Below the pieces are notes generated by a model that saw only the letters and a list, made by a program, of their open reading frames with translations, ran no database searches and was not told the DNA's origin. 64,000 nt of DNA from the NCBI RefSeq assembly GCF_017433805.1, contig NZ_JAFRGN010000029.1, positions 1 to 64,000 of the forward strand. The letters run 5' to 3'. How positions within the stretch are numbered: position 1 is the stretch's first letter; each line of letters opens with the position of its first letter. This document shows positions 18,078 to 26,832 of the stretch, piece by piece. This DNA comes from Butyrivibrio sp. Its GTDB lineage: Bacteria > Bacillota > Clostridia > Lachnospirales > Lachnospiraceae. Both the position numbers and the translations under genes were made by a program.

Positions 18078-18086
18078 TTATTAAAA

Positions 18087-18127
18087 GCGGGTGCTATTTT
18101 ATAAAAGTAGCACCCGCGCGGTTTTTA
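18087..18127 (+). terminator. Intrinsic terminator after the fucosidase gene
   Basis: GCGGGTGCTATTTT pairs with AAGTAGCACCCGC (18087-18117), followed by GCGGTTTTTATAC. Confidence 0.85.
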
Positions 18128-18154
18128 TACAGGTTAGTATTTGAGGTAAATTAA

Positions 18155-18844
18155 GTGAATCAGGATGCATATAAATATGAACCAGTGATATTAATGGATA
18201 AAAAAGAGCCCTTTAAAATCAAGAAAGTTGGCTTTTTTGAGTATTCAGAGGATGGTTGCAGGAGTAACTCTTTTAACAGGGTATTTGATTTTGGTAACTA
18301 TCCTGGTGCGGATAGAGTGCTGGAATACGTATACTATCTCGATTATGATATTCAGCATTTGTACGATCTTGAGCACATATGGGTATATATAGGGAAAGAT
18401 GGTGCAGTTGTAGGTGCAGAAGGAAGCTATCATGGCAGATTTCTAAATGCATATAGACCAGAGGAAATTGATAATGCTGTGACTTGCGCGCAGATTCAGG
18501 ATGAATCACATGTTGTGATGTATTCTCAGCCAGGTAAGCATGCGATGCTGGCGTCTAAAGAGCTTATGAGCATATATCCTGAGCTTTTTGAGGCATGTGA
18601 TAGATTTGCAGGAATTCATGGCCTTGACGCTCCTGAGAGATATCTTGCAGATATTCATATTTCAGAAGAGGATAACAGAAAGGTTGCTGCTTATATAAGG
18701 GACAACTTCAGTTTTATTCCATCAATGGAGTTTGAAAAGTGTGATATAGCCAGGGAAGATTATGTCGAACTGGATGCTTTACATGAGATGATTCCGGAGT
18801 TTTTAAAGGCAGAACTGGACAGATTGGGGATTGTTTATGGATGA
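18155..18844 (+). CDS. Uncharacterised protein between fucosidase and mannosidase genes
   Basis: This 229-residue soluble protein starts with GTG (GAGG upstream) and overlaps the mannosidase start by 8 bp, so the two are translationally coupled. The segment LYDLEHIWVYIGKDGAVVGAEGSYHGRF (about residues 69-96) has the Asp-x-Glu-His plus Ser-x-His-Gly spacing seen in Vps62- and NPP1-like folds, but the resemblance is by eye only. There are no membrane segments and only three cysteines. The coupling to GH38 implies a job in the same glycan pathway, perhaps carbohydrate binding or an accessory hydrolysis. I cannot assign it to a family with confidence. Confidence 0.65.
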   Translation: MNQDAYKYEPVILMDKKEPFKIKKVGFFEYSEDGCRSNSFNRVFDFGNYPGADRVLEYVYYLDYDIQHLYDLEHIWVYIGKDGAVVGAEGSYHGRFLNAYRPEEIDNAVTCAQIQDESHVVMYSQPGKHAMLASKELMSIYPELFEACDRFAGIHGLDAPERYLADIHISEEDNRKVAAYIRDNFSFIPSMEFEKCDIAREDYVELDALHEMIPEFLKAELDRLGIVYG

Positions 18845-21800
18845 CAGATTAGAGAAAATCAATAGCATCATAGAGGGCTTAAAAAGCCAGATGTTTGGTG
18901 ATAGAGCGGATATTACTGAAGTTATGTCACCAGATGGAATAAGGTGCAAAAAAGTTCCATATGGCCATAGAGCTGAGCTTTTGGGGGACTGTTCTGATTG
19001 GGATAGCTTCGAGGCTGGCTCTGTCTGGGGCGAGCCTGATGGACATGAGTTTTTCCGTGTAACTGTCACTGTTCCTGAGAGATTTGCGGGAAAAGAGGTT
19101 TTCTTTTTCCTATCTACAGGTGCGGATGACATTTGGAATACAGATAATCCGCAGATGCTGGTGTATATAAATGGAATCAGGCGAAGTGGCATGGACATGA
19201 ACCACAACTGTGTCAGCATTTATGGTATTGATGACTGGGGAAAAAATACAGATAGAACTGTAGACATCGCTATTTATGCCTATTCCAATCTATCTGTTAA
19301 TGGTAATTACCTTAAAATGGAGCTTGCAGCTTGCGACGAAGTGGCTAAAGCAGCATATTTTGATATGTGTGTGCCTTTTGATGGAGCTAAGGCTATGTTG
19401 GGCCTGGATTCCAGAAAAAATGCCATTGACCTACTGAGCGATAAAGCAGCGGTAAATAGTGCTCAGCCGGTTGATAAAGAGGGCGCAGAACTGATCTTAT
19501 CGGTGCTTGATAAGGCGTGCAAGCTTCCAGTGGCAAAAATCTCAGCATTTCTGGAGGAAAACCTCTATGGAAAGAGTGATACTGGTCTTACAGTAGCCAG
19601 CGTTGGACATACTCATATTGATGTTGCCTGGAAATGGACTGTGAGACAGACTAGAGAGAAGGTCATTCGCAGCTACTCCACAGTTATGGAGCTTATGAAG
19701 CACTATCCTGAGTATCTTTTCATGGCAAGTACTCCTCAGATGTACGAATTTGTCAGGGAAGATGAGCCAGAACTCTTTGAGGAAATAGTAGAGAGAGTTA
19801 AAGAGGGCAGATTTGAGCCTGAGGGAGCTATGTGGCTTGAGGCTGATTGCAATCTTACAAGCGGTGAAAGCCTTGTCAGGCAGATTCTATATGGTAAAAG
19901 ATATTTCAAGGAGATGTTTGGTGTAGACAGTGATATTCTCTGGCTCCCGGATGTCTTTGGGTATAGTGGAGCAATGCCACAAATTCTCAAAAAGAGTGGA
20001 ATCAGGGCATTTGTGACAACAAAGCTTGCCTGGAACGATACAAACAGGCTCCCACACGATCTTTTTATGTGGAAGGGCATAGATGGAACGGAGGTTCCTA
20101 CATATATAATCACAACCTGCGATCTGCCCAAGGCTGATGAGGTTATGAGAGAGGGCGGAATTCTGAATTATACCTACAACGGCAGACAGGATGCGAGCCA
20201 GATCATGGGCACTTGGAGAGCCTTCAGGGAAAAGAGCATAACCAACGAAACTTTGACCTGCTATGGCTTTGGTGATGGCGGTGGTGGCCCTACATGGGAG
20301 ATGCTGGAAATGGACAGAAGGCTTCGTAAGGGCATTCCTGGTTGTCCCAAGACTATTCAGAAGTCTGTATCTAAGTTTATGGACGGACTTCTTGAGAAAG
20401 TCAGTGATAATAGTGATGTTCCAGTGTGGGATGATGAGCTATATCTTGAATTCCACAGAGGAACCTATACCTCCATGGGCAAGAACAAGAGATATAACAG
20501 AAGGCTTGAGCTTCTGATGCAGGAAGCAGAGGCAATATGTACATGGGCTTACATCAAGGAAGGTAAGCCATATCCGAGAAAAGAGCTGCTTGATGCATGG
20601 AAGATAATTATGCTCAATCAGTTCCATGATATCCTTCCGGGATCTTCAATTGAAGAAGTATATCAGGTTTCTGAAGAGAATTATAAAAAAGCGATTGATA
20701 TTGTTAAAGATGTGATAGACACTGCTGTTAGAGCGGATGCAGAAGCAGAATATCTTGGAGAATTTCTGGCAAAATCTTCTGGTAAAAGTGAGCATCTGTC
20801 AGATAAATGCGGCGAACAGGGCACATCAGGAATAAAGACTAGTCAAAGTGAAGATGGGCTTGTAATTGAAACTTCATATTATACAATCTCTTTTGACCAG
20901 AACGGTGAGATTGTGAGCCTTATTGATAAAGAGGCGAATAAAGAAGTCTGTGATAAGTCTCAGGGGCCGCTTAACCGTCTGATTGCCTTTAAGGATGAGC
21001 CAAGAGAGTACGATGCATGGAATATTGATGTAGATTTTGTAGATGTGAGCAGGGATATTACTGAGCTGGAAGAGTTAAAAGTGTTATCCAATGATGGACA
21101 CAGGGCAGAAATCAGCATCAGGAGAAAGTTCAGGAACTCAACTATTGAGCAGACTATAGTAATTGATAATGATTCAAGGCGAATTGATTTCAAAACAAAA
21201 GCCGACTGGCACGAGCATCAGATTCTGCTGAAAGCAGCTTTCCCAGTGGATGTTGAAGCCGATGAGATCAGCTGTGAGATTCAGTTTGGTAACATAAAAA
21301 GGAATCTTAAGAGAGAAAACAGCTGGGACAAGGCTAAGTTTGAGTGCTGTGCTCATCGCTGGATGGATATTTCGGATGAGAAGGGTGGCTACGGCGTTGC
21401 TGTTATTAATGACAGTAAATATGGTTACGATTCTTCTGATAAGCTTATGAGGCTTACACTTATCAAGTCAGGAATCTTCCCTAATCCTGATGCCGATCAG
21501 GGACTCCACGAGTTTAATTATTCTCTTTTACCACATAAGGGTGATTACAGAGAAGGTGGTGTTATAGAAGAGGCGGAGAAGTTCAATCTCTTAGAGCATA
21601 GGTATGTGCCAGAGCAAATGGCGACAGCTTCTGAGTGGTTTGAAGCTATGAAGAATATGTCCGATGGAATAATTGATCTATCTGGAGAAAAGGGAGTTTA
21701 CATTAGCTCTATAAAGCTTGCAGAAGATAGTAATGGTATTATCATCAGACTGTACGAGGGTCATGGCCAGAGTCATAGCGTATCAGCGAAACTTTTGAAG

Positions 21801-21953
21801 GGCGTAGATAAGAGTATCACTGATGTTTACGAATGTGATCTTCTTGAGAACCGCATCACTGGCGGAACTATGAACTATGATCCATCGACAAAAGAGCTCA
21901 GAATTGAGTTTAAACCTTTTGAAATCAGAACAATACACGTAGCTATGGGATGA
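18837..21953 (+). CDS. GH38 alpha-mannosidase, intracellular
   Basis: This 1038-residue enzyme cleaves alpha-mannosides. The order is an N-terminal beta domain (about 1-240), a catalytic domain with the zinc motif GHTHIDVAWKW (His258, Asp262), the nucleophile Asp372 in LWLPDVFGYSG and EFHRGTYTS, then the mid three-helix bundle and a C-terminal beta-sandwich from about 680. No signal peptide. I start at ATG 18837, with GGGGA upstream; a TTG two codons earlier is less likely. Length and layout match the bacterial cytoplasmic GH38 group that acts on N-glycan-type or plant mannans after import. It overlaps the preceding gene. Confidence 0.93.
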   Translation: MDDRLEKINSIIEGLKSQMFGDRADITEVMSPDGIRCKKVPYGHRAELLGDCSDWDSFEAGSVWGEPDGHEFFRVTVTVPERFAGKEVFFFLSTGADDIWNTDNPQMLVYINGIRRSGMDMNHNCVSIYGIDDWGKNTDRTVDIAIYAYSNLSVNGNYLKMELAACDEVAKAAYFDMCVPFDGAKAMLGLDSRKNAIDLLSDKAAVNSAQPVDKEGAELILSVLDKACKLPVAKISAFLEENLYGKSDTGLTVASVGHTHIDVAWKWTVRQTREKVIRSYSTVMELMKHYPEYLFMASTPQMYEFVREDEPELFEEIVERVKEGRFEPEGAMWLEADCNLTSGESLVRQILYGKRYFKEMFGVDSDILWLPDVFGYSGAMPQILKKSGIRAFVTTKLAWNDTNRLPHDLFMWKGIDGTEVPTYIITTCDLPKADEVMREGGILNYTYNGRQDASQIMGTWRAFREKSITNETLTCYGFGDGGGGPTWEMLEMDRRLRKGIPGCPKTIQKSVSKFMDGLLEKVSDNSDVPVWDDELYLEFHRGTYTSMGKNKRYNRRLELLMQEAEAICTWAYIKEGKPYPRKELLDAWKIIMLNQFHDILPGSSIEEVYQVSEENYKKAIDIVKDVIDTAVRADAEAEYLGEFLAKSSGKSEHLSDKCGEQGTSGIKTSQSEDGLVIETSYYTISFDQNGEIVSLIDKEANKEVCDKSQGPLNRLIAFKDEPREYDAWNIDVDFVDVSRDITELEELKVLSNDGHRAEISIRRKFRNSTIEQTIVIDNDSRRIDFKTKADWHEHQILLKAAFPVDVEADEISCEIQFGNIKRNLKRENSWDKAKFECCAHRWMDISDEKGGYGVAVINDSKYGYDSSDKLMRLTLIKSGIFPNPDADQGLHEFNYSLLPHKGDYREGGVIEEAEKFNLLEHRYVPEQMATASEWFEAMKNMSDGIIDLSGEKGVYISSIKLAEDSNGIIIRLYEGHGQSHSVSAKLLKGVDKSITDVYECDLLENRITGGTMNYDPSTKELRIEFKPFEIRTIHVAMG

Positions 21954-21976
21954 AAATAGCAAACAGAACCACTTTC

Positions 21977-22008
21977 GCAAAAAATGCAATCTTTTTGTGG
22001 ATTTGACA
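21977..22008 (+). promoter_or_regulatory. Second copy of the A-tract motif, upstream of the PHP gene
   Basis: GCAAAAAATGCAAT (21977-21990) matches 13 of 14 bases of the site at 28503-28516 and the first 11 bases of the fucosidase site. A -35-like TTGACA follows at 22003-22008, but no well-spaced -10 is visible (GATAAT at 22022 is only 13 bp away), so the promoter itself is uncertain. Confidence 0.45.
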
Positions 22009-22044
22009 TAAAAACCGCGTAGATAATGCGCGGATAAGAAAATA

Positions 22045-22088
22045 GAATGTATGATATAGGGTTAATCTATGTCATGCATTCTTTTTTT
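22045..22088 (+). terminator. Hairpin with T-tract just before the PHP gene
   Basis: GAATGTATGATATAG (22045-22059) pairs with CTATGTCATGCATTC (22067-22081), with two imperfect positions, then TTTTTTT. It ends a few bases before the PHP ribosome-binding site. It terminates transcription from the mannosidase gene. If the PHP promoter lies upstream near 22003, it would act as an attenuator in the leader. Confidence 0.7.
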
Positions 22089-22099
22089 AGGAGAAGATT

Positions 22100-23827
22100 A
22101 TGAGTAAAGAAACCAAGTTTTTGAGTATTGCTATAGGTCTTTTACAGGGAATATATAGAGAGGAAGGCGTATCTGACAAGGTGGTCAGCGCCATGGATGC
22201 GGACAGACTCTATAAATATGTAAGAGTAGTTAATGAAAAATACGTTGATCCGGCTCACAAGCGCACCAACGAAGTAGATTATTCTGCTAAAAATGACAGG
22301 AACAGATTCCATAACAATGGAATAATCAGCCCGGATGTGCCATTGGGAAATGTGTTTGTAGAGACCAGATTTAGCGGCGTTGGAACACCTGCTCAGGTCA
22401 AGTTTTTCAAGCTCCTTGAGGGCGAGGAAGCTGCAAACTTCGACAGAGTAAATGGTAAGATCACCATGATCCGCGATATGACAGGCTTTGATGGATGCCT
22501 TTCCAGAAAGCTTCCAGTCGGTAAATATGTCATTGAAGTATCCAAGGGCTGTGAATGCGAAATACTAACAGATGATATCGAAATTACAGAAGGCAAATTT
22601 ACAAATAAATCTTATGACCTGAACAGATTTGTGAATCTTGAGGGTGAGGGATGGATTTCCGGAGAGCTTCATCACCACTGCGTTTATTCAAGTCCTGTTT
22701 TTGGCGGAGACGACGACGTTGTTGAGACCCCTGAACAGGTTGCGAATTCCATGATGGCCATGGGCCTTGCTTATGGAGCACTTTCTGATCATCACATTAT
22801 CCTCAGTCATCCAGCATGGAAGGCCAATAAGAGAGATAATTTTGTACCGATCATATCTAAAGAGATTTCGACTTCTAACGGCCATGTAATGGCTATGGGA
22901 GTGCCAATAGATGTAATTTACGCGATTCCTGATGATGTGAATCGTACTGATGAGTATCTTAGAAACGAATTTGTGAGGATTACAGACGAGATCAAGGAAA
23001 ATGGTGGTCTTGCGCAGATCAATCATCCAAGAGACCTTCAGAAGTCTATTTCCTGGAATCCTGATTTTGAAGATATGCTTGATATCTTCGAGACAATGGA
23101 GATTTGGAATGGCTCCAATCCTATGATGGCAGGCTCTACCAATGATGCAGCCATGGATCTGTGGAATCGATGCATGAAGAGAGGTCTTTTCCTGCCAGCG
23201 ACAACAGGAAGTGATACCCACAATATATGCGCTGACGACTATCACGTTCTGTTTGACGATGTGATGGATACCATAGATGCCATTAAGGCTAATGAAAAAG
23301 AGCTGTCTGATAAGTATGCCGATGAAACCAGAGTAATGCTAGAGATTGGTGATAAGCTCCTTCCTATTTTGGAGAAGTGGGCTGAGACAAATCTTACAAG
23401 TGGCTGTGTCAGAACATATATTAACTTTGATGTCACAGAATCCAAGGAAAACACTCATAACCCTGAGTACATTATGAACAGACTTCGCCTTGGCAGAAGC
23501 TTTTTGACCAATGGACCTATTCTTTTGACTAAGGTAAATGGCAAGATTCCGGGACATAATGTAAGGCTTTCGGAGGGTAAAAAGAAGATAGATAAGCTTT
23601 CAGTAGAGGTTAAACTTCTTGCAAACAGGCCTCTTAAGGAGTTTAAGATATGCACTGAAAACGGCGTAGTCAAAGAGATTCCTCTTTGTGCAGAAAAAAA
23701 GAATGGCTTCTATGACTATAGTATGGACATAGAGGAAGCCATTCCTGATGGTAACTATCTGTACTTTATGGCACAGGATGATTGTACAAACCTTGCCATA
23801 ACCAATCCGGTAATCATTTGCCGATAA
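22100..23827 (+). CDS. PHP-domain metallohydrolase of the CehA/McbA type
   Basis: This 575-residue protein carries a C-terminal-half PHP domain, a trinuclear-metal phosphoesterase/hydrolase fold. Metal ligands are visible in GELHHHC (His191-193), ALSDHH (Asp230-His232), INHPRD (307-312) and TTGSDTH (368-374). The first 180 residues form a beta-rich accessory domain. No signal peptide. It lies among glycosidase genes with an A-tract regulatory motif upstream, so the substrate may be a modified sugar (a phosphate, sulfate or ester). PHP proteins with known chemistry are too varied to say which. The 3' end overlaps the convergent AraC gene by 14 bp. Confidence 0.82.
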   Translation: MSKETKFLSIAIGLLQGIYREEGVSDKVVSAMDADRLYKYVRVVNEKYVDPAHKRTNEVDYSAKNDRNRFHNNGIISPDVPLGNVFVETRFSGVGTPAQVKFFKLLEGEEAANFDRVNGKITMIRDMTGFDGCLSRKLPVGKYVIEVSKGCECEILTDDIEITEGKFTNKSYDLNRFVNLEGEGWISGELHHHCVYSSPVFGGDDDVVETPEQVANSMMAMGLAYGALSDHHIILSHPAWKANKRDNFVPIISKEISTSNGHVMAMGVPIDVIYAIPDDVNRTDEYLRNEFVRITDEIKENGGLAQINHPRDLQKSISWNPDFEDMLDIFETMEIWNGSNPMMAGSTNDAAMDLWNRCMKRGLFLPATTGSDTHNICADDYHVLFDDVMDTIDAIKANEKELSDKYADETRVMLEIGDKLLPILEKWAETNLTSGCVRTYINFDVTESKENTHNPEYIMNRLRLGRSFLTNGPILLTKVNGKIPGHNVRLSEGKKKIDKLSVEVKLLANRPLKEFKICTENGVVKEIPLCAEKKNGFYDYSMDIEEAIPDGNYLYFMAQDDCTNLAITNPVIICR

Positions 23828-24716
23828 CTGCGCTCTGGCGATACTCTCTCGGAGAAGTTCCGGAAATCTTGTTAAAGATTCTGTTGAACTGAGAGAAAGA
23901 GGAGAAGCCACATTCCTGAGCGATTGCAGAAATCTTTTTATTGCTGGATACCAGCTGATACTGAGCGTTCTTGATCCTGGTGAGCTGGATGTAATTGGAT
24001 AAGTTGAAGCCAGTTACCTGTTTAAACTCCCTTGATAAGTAGCTTGTACTTATAAAGAACTGCTCGGATAGCGTATCAAGTGAGATGTCTTCGTCGTAAT
24101 GAGTGTGAATATATGAAGAAACCTCGTATATTTTCTGCTCGATGGAGTTGTAGCTCTGATCGTTGGAATAGGTGTTTCTGTCCTTTAATTCGTAGAGAGT
24201 ATAGAGGAATTCCTGGAATTTGTTGTGAATATAAAATTCATCAGCAGGATTACCGTAATATTTATGTTCTTTTGAAAAGATAAATAGGTTATTTAGAATA
24301 TCAATCAGTTTCTGCTGATCCTGGAAGCTGAACCTGTACACAGGATTGTCTACATGGAAAGGAGCTAAGATTTCCTTGTAAGCATCAGCACTTTCAGGTT
24401 TATCCAGAGGGTACATGAAATCTATGATGAGACGTTTACTGGGATCTCCCTTATAGTAAACGGATTTGTGCATAACAGAAGGCGCCAATAACACGAAATC
24501 ACCCATGTGAATGTTGTAGGGAACACCCTCAATCAGGTGAGTTGCGTTAGGCGCAAGCAGGAACAAGATCTCGTAATATGGATGCAAATGTTGGAATTCC
24601 ATATTAACCGAGGCATCCCTTTTATCGTAGTCGAAATAATAATAGATGTTATTAGGGATGTTGTTGATGATTATGTAATGGTTGTCTTCGTAATAAATAT
24701 TGTCGTTTATAAGCAT
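23814..24716 (-). CDS. AraC-family transcriptional regulator with cupin sensor domain
   Basis: This 300-residue protein has an N-terminal cupin-like ligand domain (about 1-150; FQHLHPYYEILFLLAPN and HMGDFVLLAPSVMHKSVYY) and two AraC helix-turn-helix motifs at the C-terminus (DISLDTLSEQFFISTSYLSREFKQ, then KISAIAQECGFSSFSQFNRIFNK and SPREYR). Such proteins usually activate sugar genes when the sugar binds. It sits in the middle of the glycan locus, divergent from the GH105 gene with only 35 bp between start codons and convergent with the PHP gene. It is the only regulator in the locus and the obvious candidate to bind the shared A-tract sites. Confidence 0.92.
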   Translation of the reverse strand: MLINDNIYYEDNHYIIINNIPNNIYYYFDYDKRDASVNMEFQHLHPYYEILFLLAPNATHLIEGVPYNIHMGDFVLLAPSVMHKSVYYKGDPSKRLIIDFMYPLDKPESADAYKEILAPFHVDNPVYRFSFQDQQKLIDILNNLFIFSKEHKYYGNPADEFYIHNKFQEFLYTLYELKDRNTYSNDQSYNSIEQKIYEVSSYIHTHYDEDISLDTLSEQFFISTSYLSREFKQVTGFNLSNYIQLTRIKNAQYQLVSSNKKISAIAQECGFSSFSQFNRIFNKISGTSPREYRQSAVIGK

Positions 24717-24751
24717 AAGATAAGTATAAATGAAATAGAAAGAGGTAGCAA

Positions 24752-25840
24752 ATGGTAGTAGTTAAAAATGAAATCATGCCTAAATTAGAGGTTTTGGCTC
24801 AGAGCTTTCAGAAGTTCCTGTATGAGGACGATGAACAGTTTCTGGAGAATATGAAGACCAAGAACCTTGCAGGGGATGATGTTTCAAGATATCAGCACTG
24901 GGAGTGGACTCAGGGAGTTGGACTCTATGGTCTCTATCAGCTGGCATATGAGCTCGATAGGAAGGATTATCTGGATTTTCTTAAGAGCTTCTATGATAAG
25001 GAAATCTCTTTAGGACTTCCAGCCAAGAATGTAAATACCTGTGCACCTCTTTTAACTCTGGGATTTCTCTTAAGAGATACAGGAAAAGAGGAGTATAGAA
25101 AGGTCTGCCACGAGTGGGCTGAGGCTATAATGCACGAATTTGCCAGAACAGAAGAGGGCGGAATTCAGCATAGAACTTCTGATAGTGAGAATACAGGGGA
25201 GCTCTGGGATGACACTCTTTTTATGACAGTAATGTTCCTGGCTCTTATGGGTGAGATTGAGGATAACAACGAATATAGGGAAGAGGCCAGATACCAGTTC
25301 CTTCTCCATATTAAATATCTTGTGGATCACAAGACAGGTCTTTTGTACCATGGATGGACCTTTGAGGGGCATCATAACTTCGCAGAGGCCCTCTGGGGCA
25401 GAGGAAACTGCTGGTTTACTATTGCTATCCCCGAATATCTCGATATAGCTGATGTAACAGGCGCGGATAGGAAATTCCTCGTTGAGGCGTTCCTTCAGCA
25501 GGTTAAGGCTCTTGAGAAATATCAGGATGAGGGAATGTGGCACACACTTGTGGATGACCCATCTTCATATCTGGAAGCCAGTGCTACATGCGGATTTGCA
25601 TATGGAATTCTCAAGGCTGTTCGCCTGGGACTTATAGATGAAAAGTACAGAGAAGTGGGCATGAAGGCTCTTGAGCCAATGATGAAGCTCATAGATCTGG
25701 ACGGAACTGTTAATCAGGTGTCCTATGGAACTCCAATGGGAAGAGAATCCAAGGATTTCTACAAGGGAATTGAGATTAAGCCAATGCCATATGGTCAGGC
25801 GCTGGCAATGCTATTTTTGTTGGAAATATTAAAGGTTTGA
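24752..25840 (+). CDS. GH105 unsaturated glucuronyl/galacturonyl hydrolase
   Basis: This 362-residue alpha/alpha-barrel enzyme hydrolyses the delta-4,5-unsaturated uronic acid left at the end of an oligosaccharide by a polysaccharide lyase. Features are WTQGVGLYGLY (52-62), ELWDDTLFM (150-158), where the WDD pair includes the catalytic Asp, and EGHHNFAEALWGRGNCW (205-221). No signal peptide. AGAGG lies before the ATG. It opens an operon with the ROK kinase and the 556-residue protein (gaps of 8 and 12 bp). Its presence means the imported glycan contains uronic acid and has met a lyase. GH88 is the close alternative. Confidence 0.87.
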   Translation: MVVVKNEIMPKLEVLAQSFQKFLYEDDEQFLENMKTKNLAGDDVSRYQHWEWTQGVGLYGLYQLAYELDRKDYLDFLKSFYDKEISLGLPAKNVNTCAPLLTLGFLLRDTGKEEYRKVCHEWAEAIMHEFARTEEGGIQHRTSDSENTGELWDDTLFMTVMFLALMGEIEDNNEYREEARYQFLLHIKYLVDHKTGLLYHGWTFEGHHNFAEALWGRGNCWFTIAIPEYLDIADVTGADRKFLVEAFLQQVKALEKYQDEGMWHTLVDDPSSYLEASATCGFAYGILKAVRLGLIDEKYREVGMKALEPMMKLIDLDGTVNQVSYGTPMGRESKDFYKGIEIKPMPYGQALAMLFLLEILKV

Positions 25841-25848
25841 GGTAGAGA

Positions 25849-26820
25849 ATGTTCAGAATAGGGGTAGATATAGGCGGCACCAATATTGCTGCCGGAATAG
25901 TGGATGAGTCCTACAGGATTGTGGAAAAGAAATCCATAAAGACCAAAGATGCCAAGACTCCATCCGAAATGATAGGTGCAATTGCAGAGCTGGTCAAAGA
26001 CCTGATGGGGACTGCTCAGGTTAAGCCAGAGATGGTCACAGCTATCGGCGTAGGCGTTCCTGGAACGCTGGATCCGGAGTCGGGTAAGGTATTGTATGCC
26101 AACAACCTTGGCTTTGAGGATGTGCCATTTTTATCTGAGCTTAAAAAGGCACTTGGGGACATACTTGCAGACAAGATTTACTTTGATAACGATGCAAATG
26201 CTGCGGCTATCGGTGAGTATATAACTGGGGATTATCATGCCAAGAACTTTGTGATGATGACAATCGGAACCGGAATTGGCGGTGGAGTTATCATAAATGG
26301 CCGTGTCCTTAGGGGATGCAACTACGCAGCAGCTGAGTTTGGCCATATGACCATCAATTTTGATGGCGTAGATTGCAACTGCGGCAGAAAAGGTTGCTTT
26401 GAGGATTATGCTTCTGCAGAAGGCCTCATGAATTTAGCCTGGGAGGCAATTTCTTCTCCTGAGGGCAAAAAGAGTATGCTAAGTAGTCGGGTTTCATCAA
26501 GGGAAGAGCTGGATGGAGAGATATTCTTTGAGGCTGTGAGAAGCGGGGATAAGGTAGCTGCGCAGGTTCTGGAGCAATATCTGTTCTATTTATCAGAAGG
26601 AATCATCAATATTATCAACATCTTCCAGCCTGATGTGCTGACTCTCAGCGGTGGTATTACAAAAGCTGCAGATCTGTACCTTGATAGGTTAAAAGAGCTA
26701 GTGGCTAAGGGCATTTATTCGAGAAATAGCAGTAAGAATACAGAGATCATGCTGTCTAAGGGCATTTCAGACAGCGGAGATATTGGAATAATTGGCGCTG
26801 CTCTTATTTACAAGATGTGA
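25849..26820 (+). CDS. ROK-family sugar kinase
   Basis: This 323-residue kinase phosphorylates a hexose or N-acetylhexosamine with ATP. It has the phosphate loop DIGGTN (7-12), the catalytic Asp115 in DNDANAAA, and the ROK zinc site EFGHMTIN with CNCGRKGC (His166, Cys176, Cys178, Cys183). There is no N-terminal helix-turn-helix, so it is an enzyme and not a NagC-type repressor. It lies 8 bp after GH105 and 12 bp before the next gene. In this locus mannose, glucose or GlcNAc/ManNAc are all possible substrates. Mannose released by GH38 is the most direct guess. Confidence 0.88.
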   Translation: MFRIGVDIGGTNIAAGIVDESYRIVEKKSIKTKDAKTPSEMIGAIAELVKDLMGTAQVKPEMVTAIGVGVPGTLDPESGKVLYANNLGFEDVPFLSELKKALGDILADKIYFDNDANAAAIGEYITGDYHAKNFVMMTIGTGIGGGVIINGRVLRGCNYAAAEFGHMTINFDGVDCNCGRKGCFEDYASAEGLMNLAWEAISSPEGKKSMLSSRVSSREELDGEIFFEAVRSGDKVAAQVLEQYLFYLSEGIINIINIFQPDVLTLSGGITKAADLYLDRLKELVAKGIYSRNSSKNTEIMLSKGISDSGDIGIIGAALIYKM

Positions 26821-26832
26821 CGGAGGACAGAA

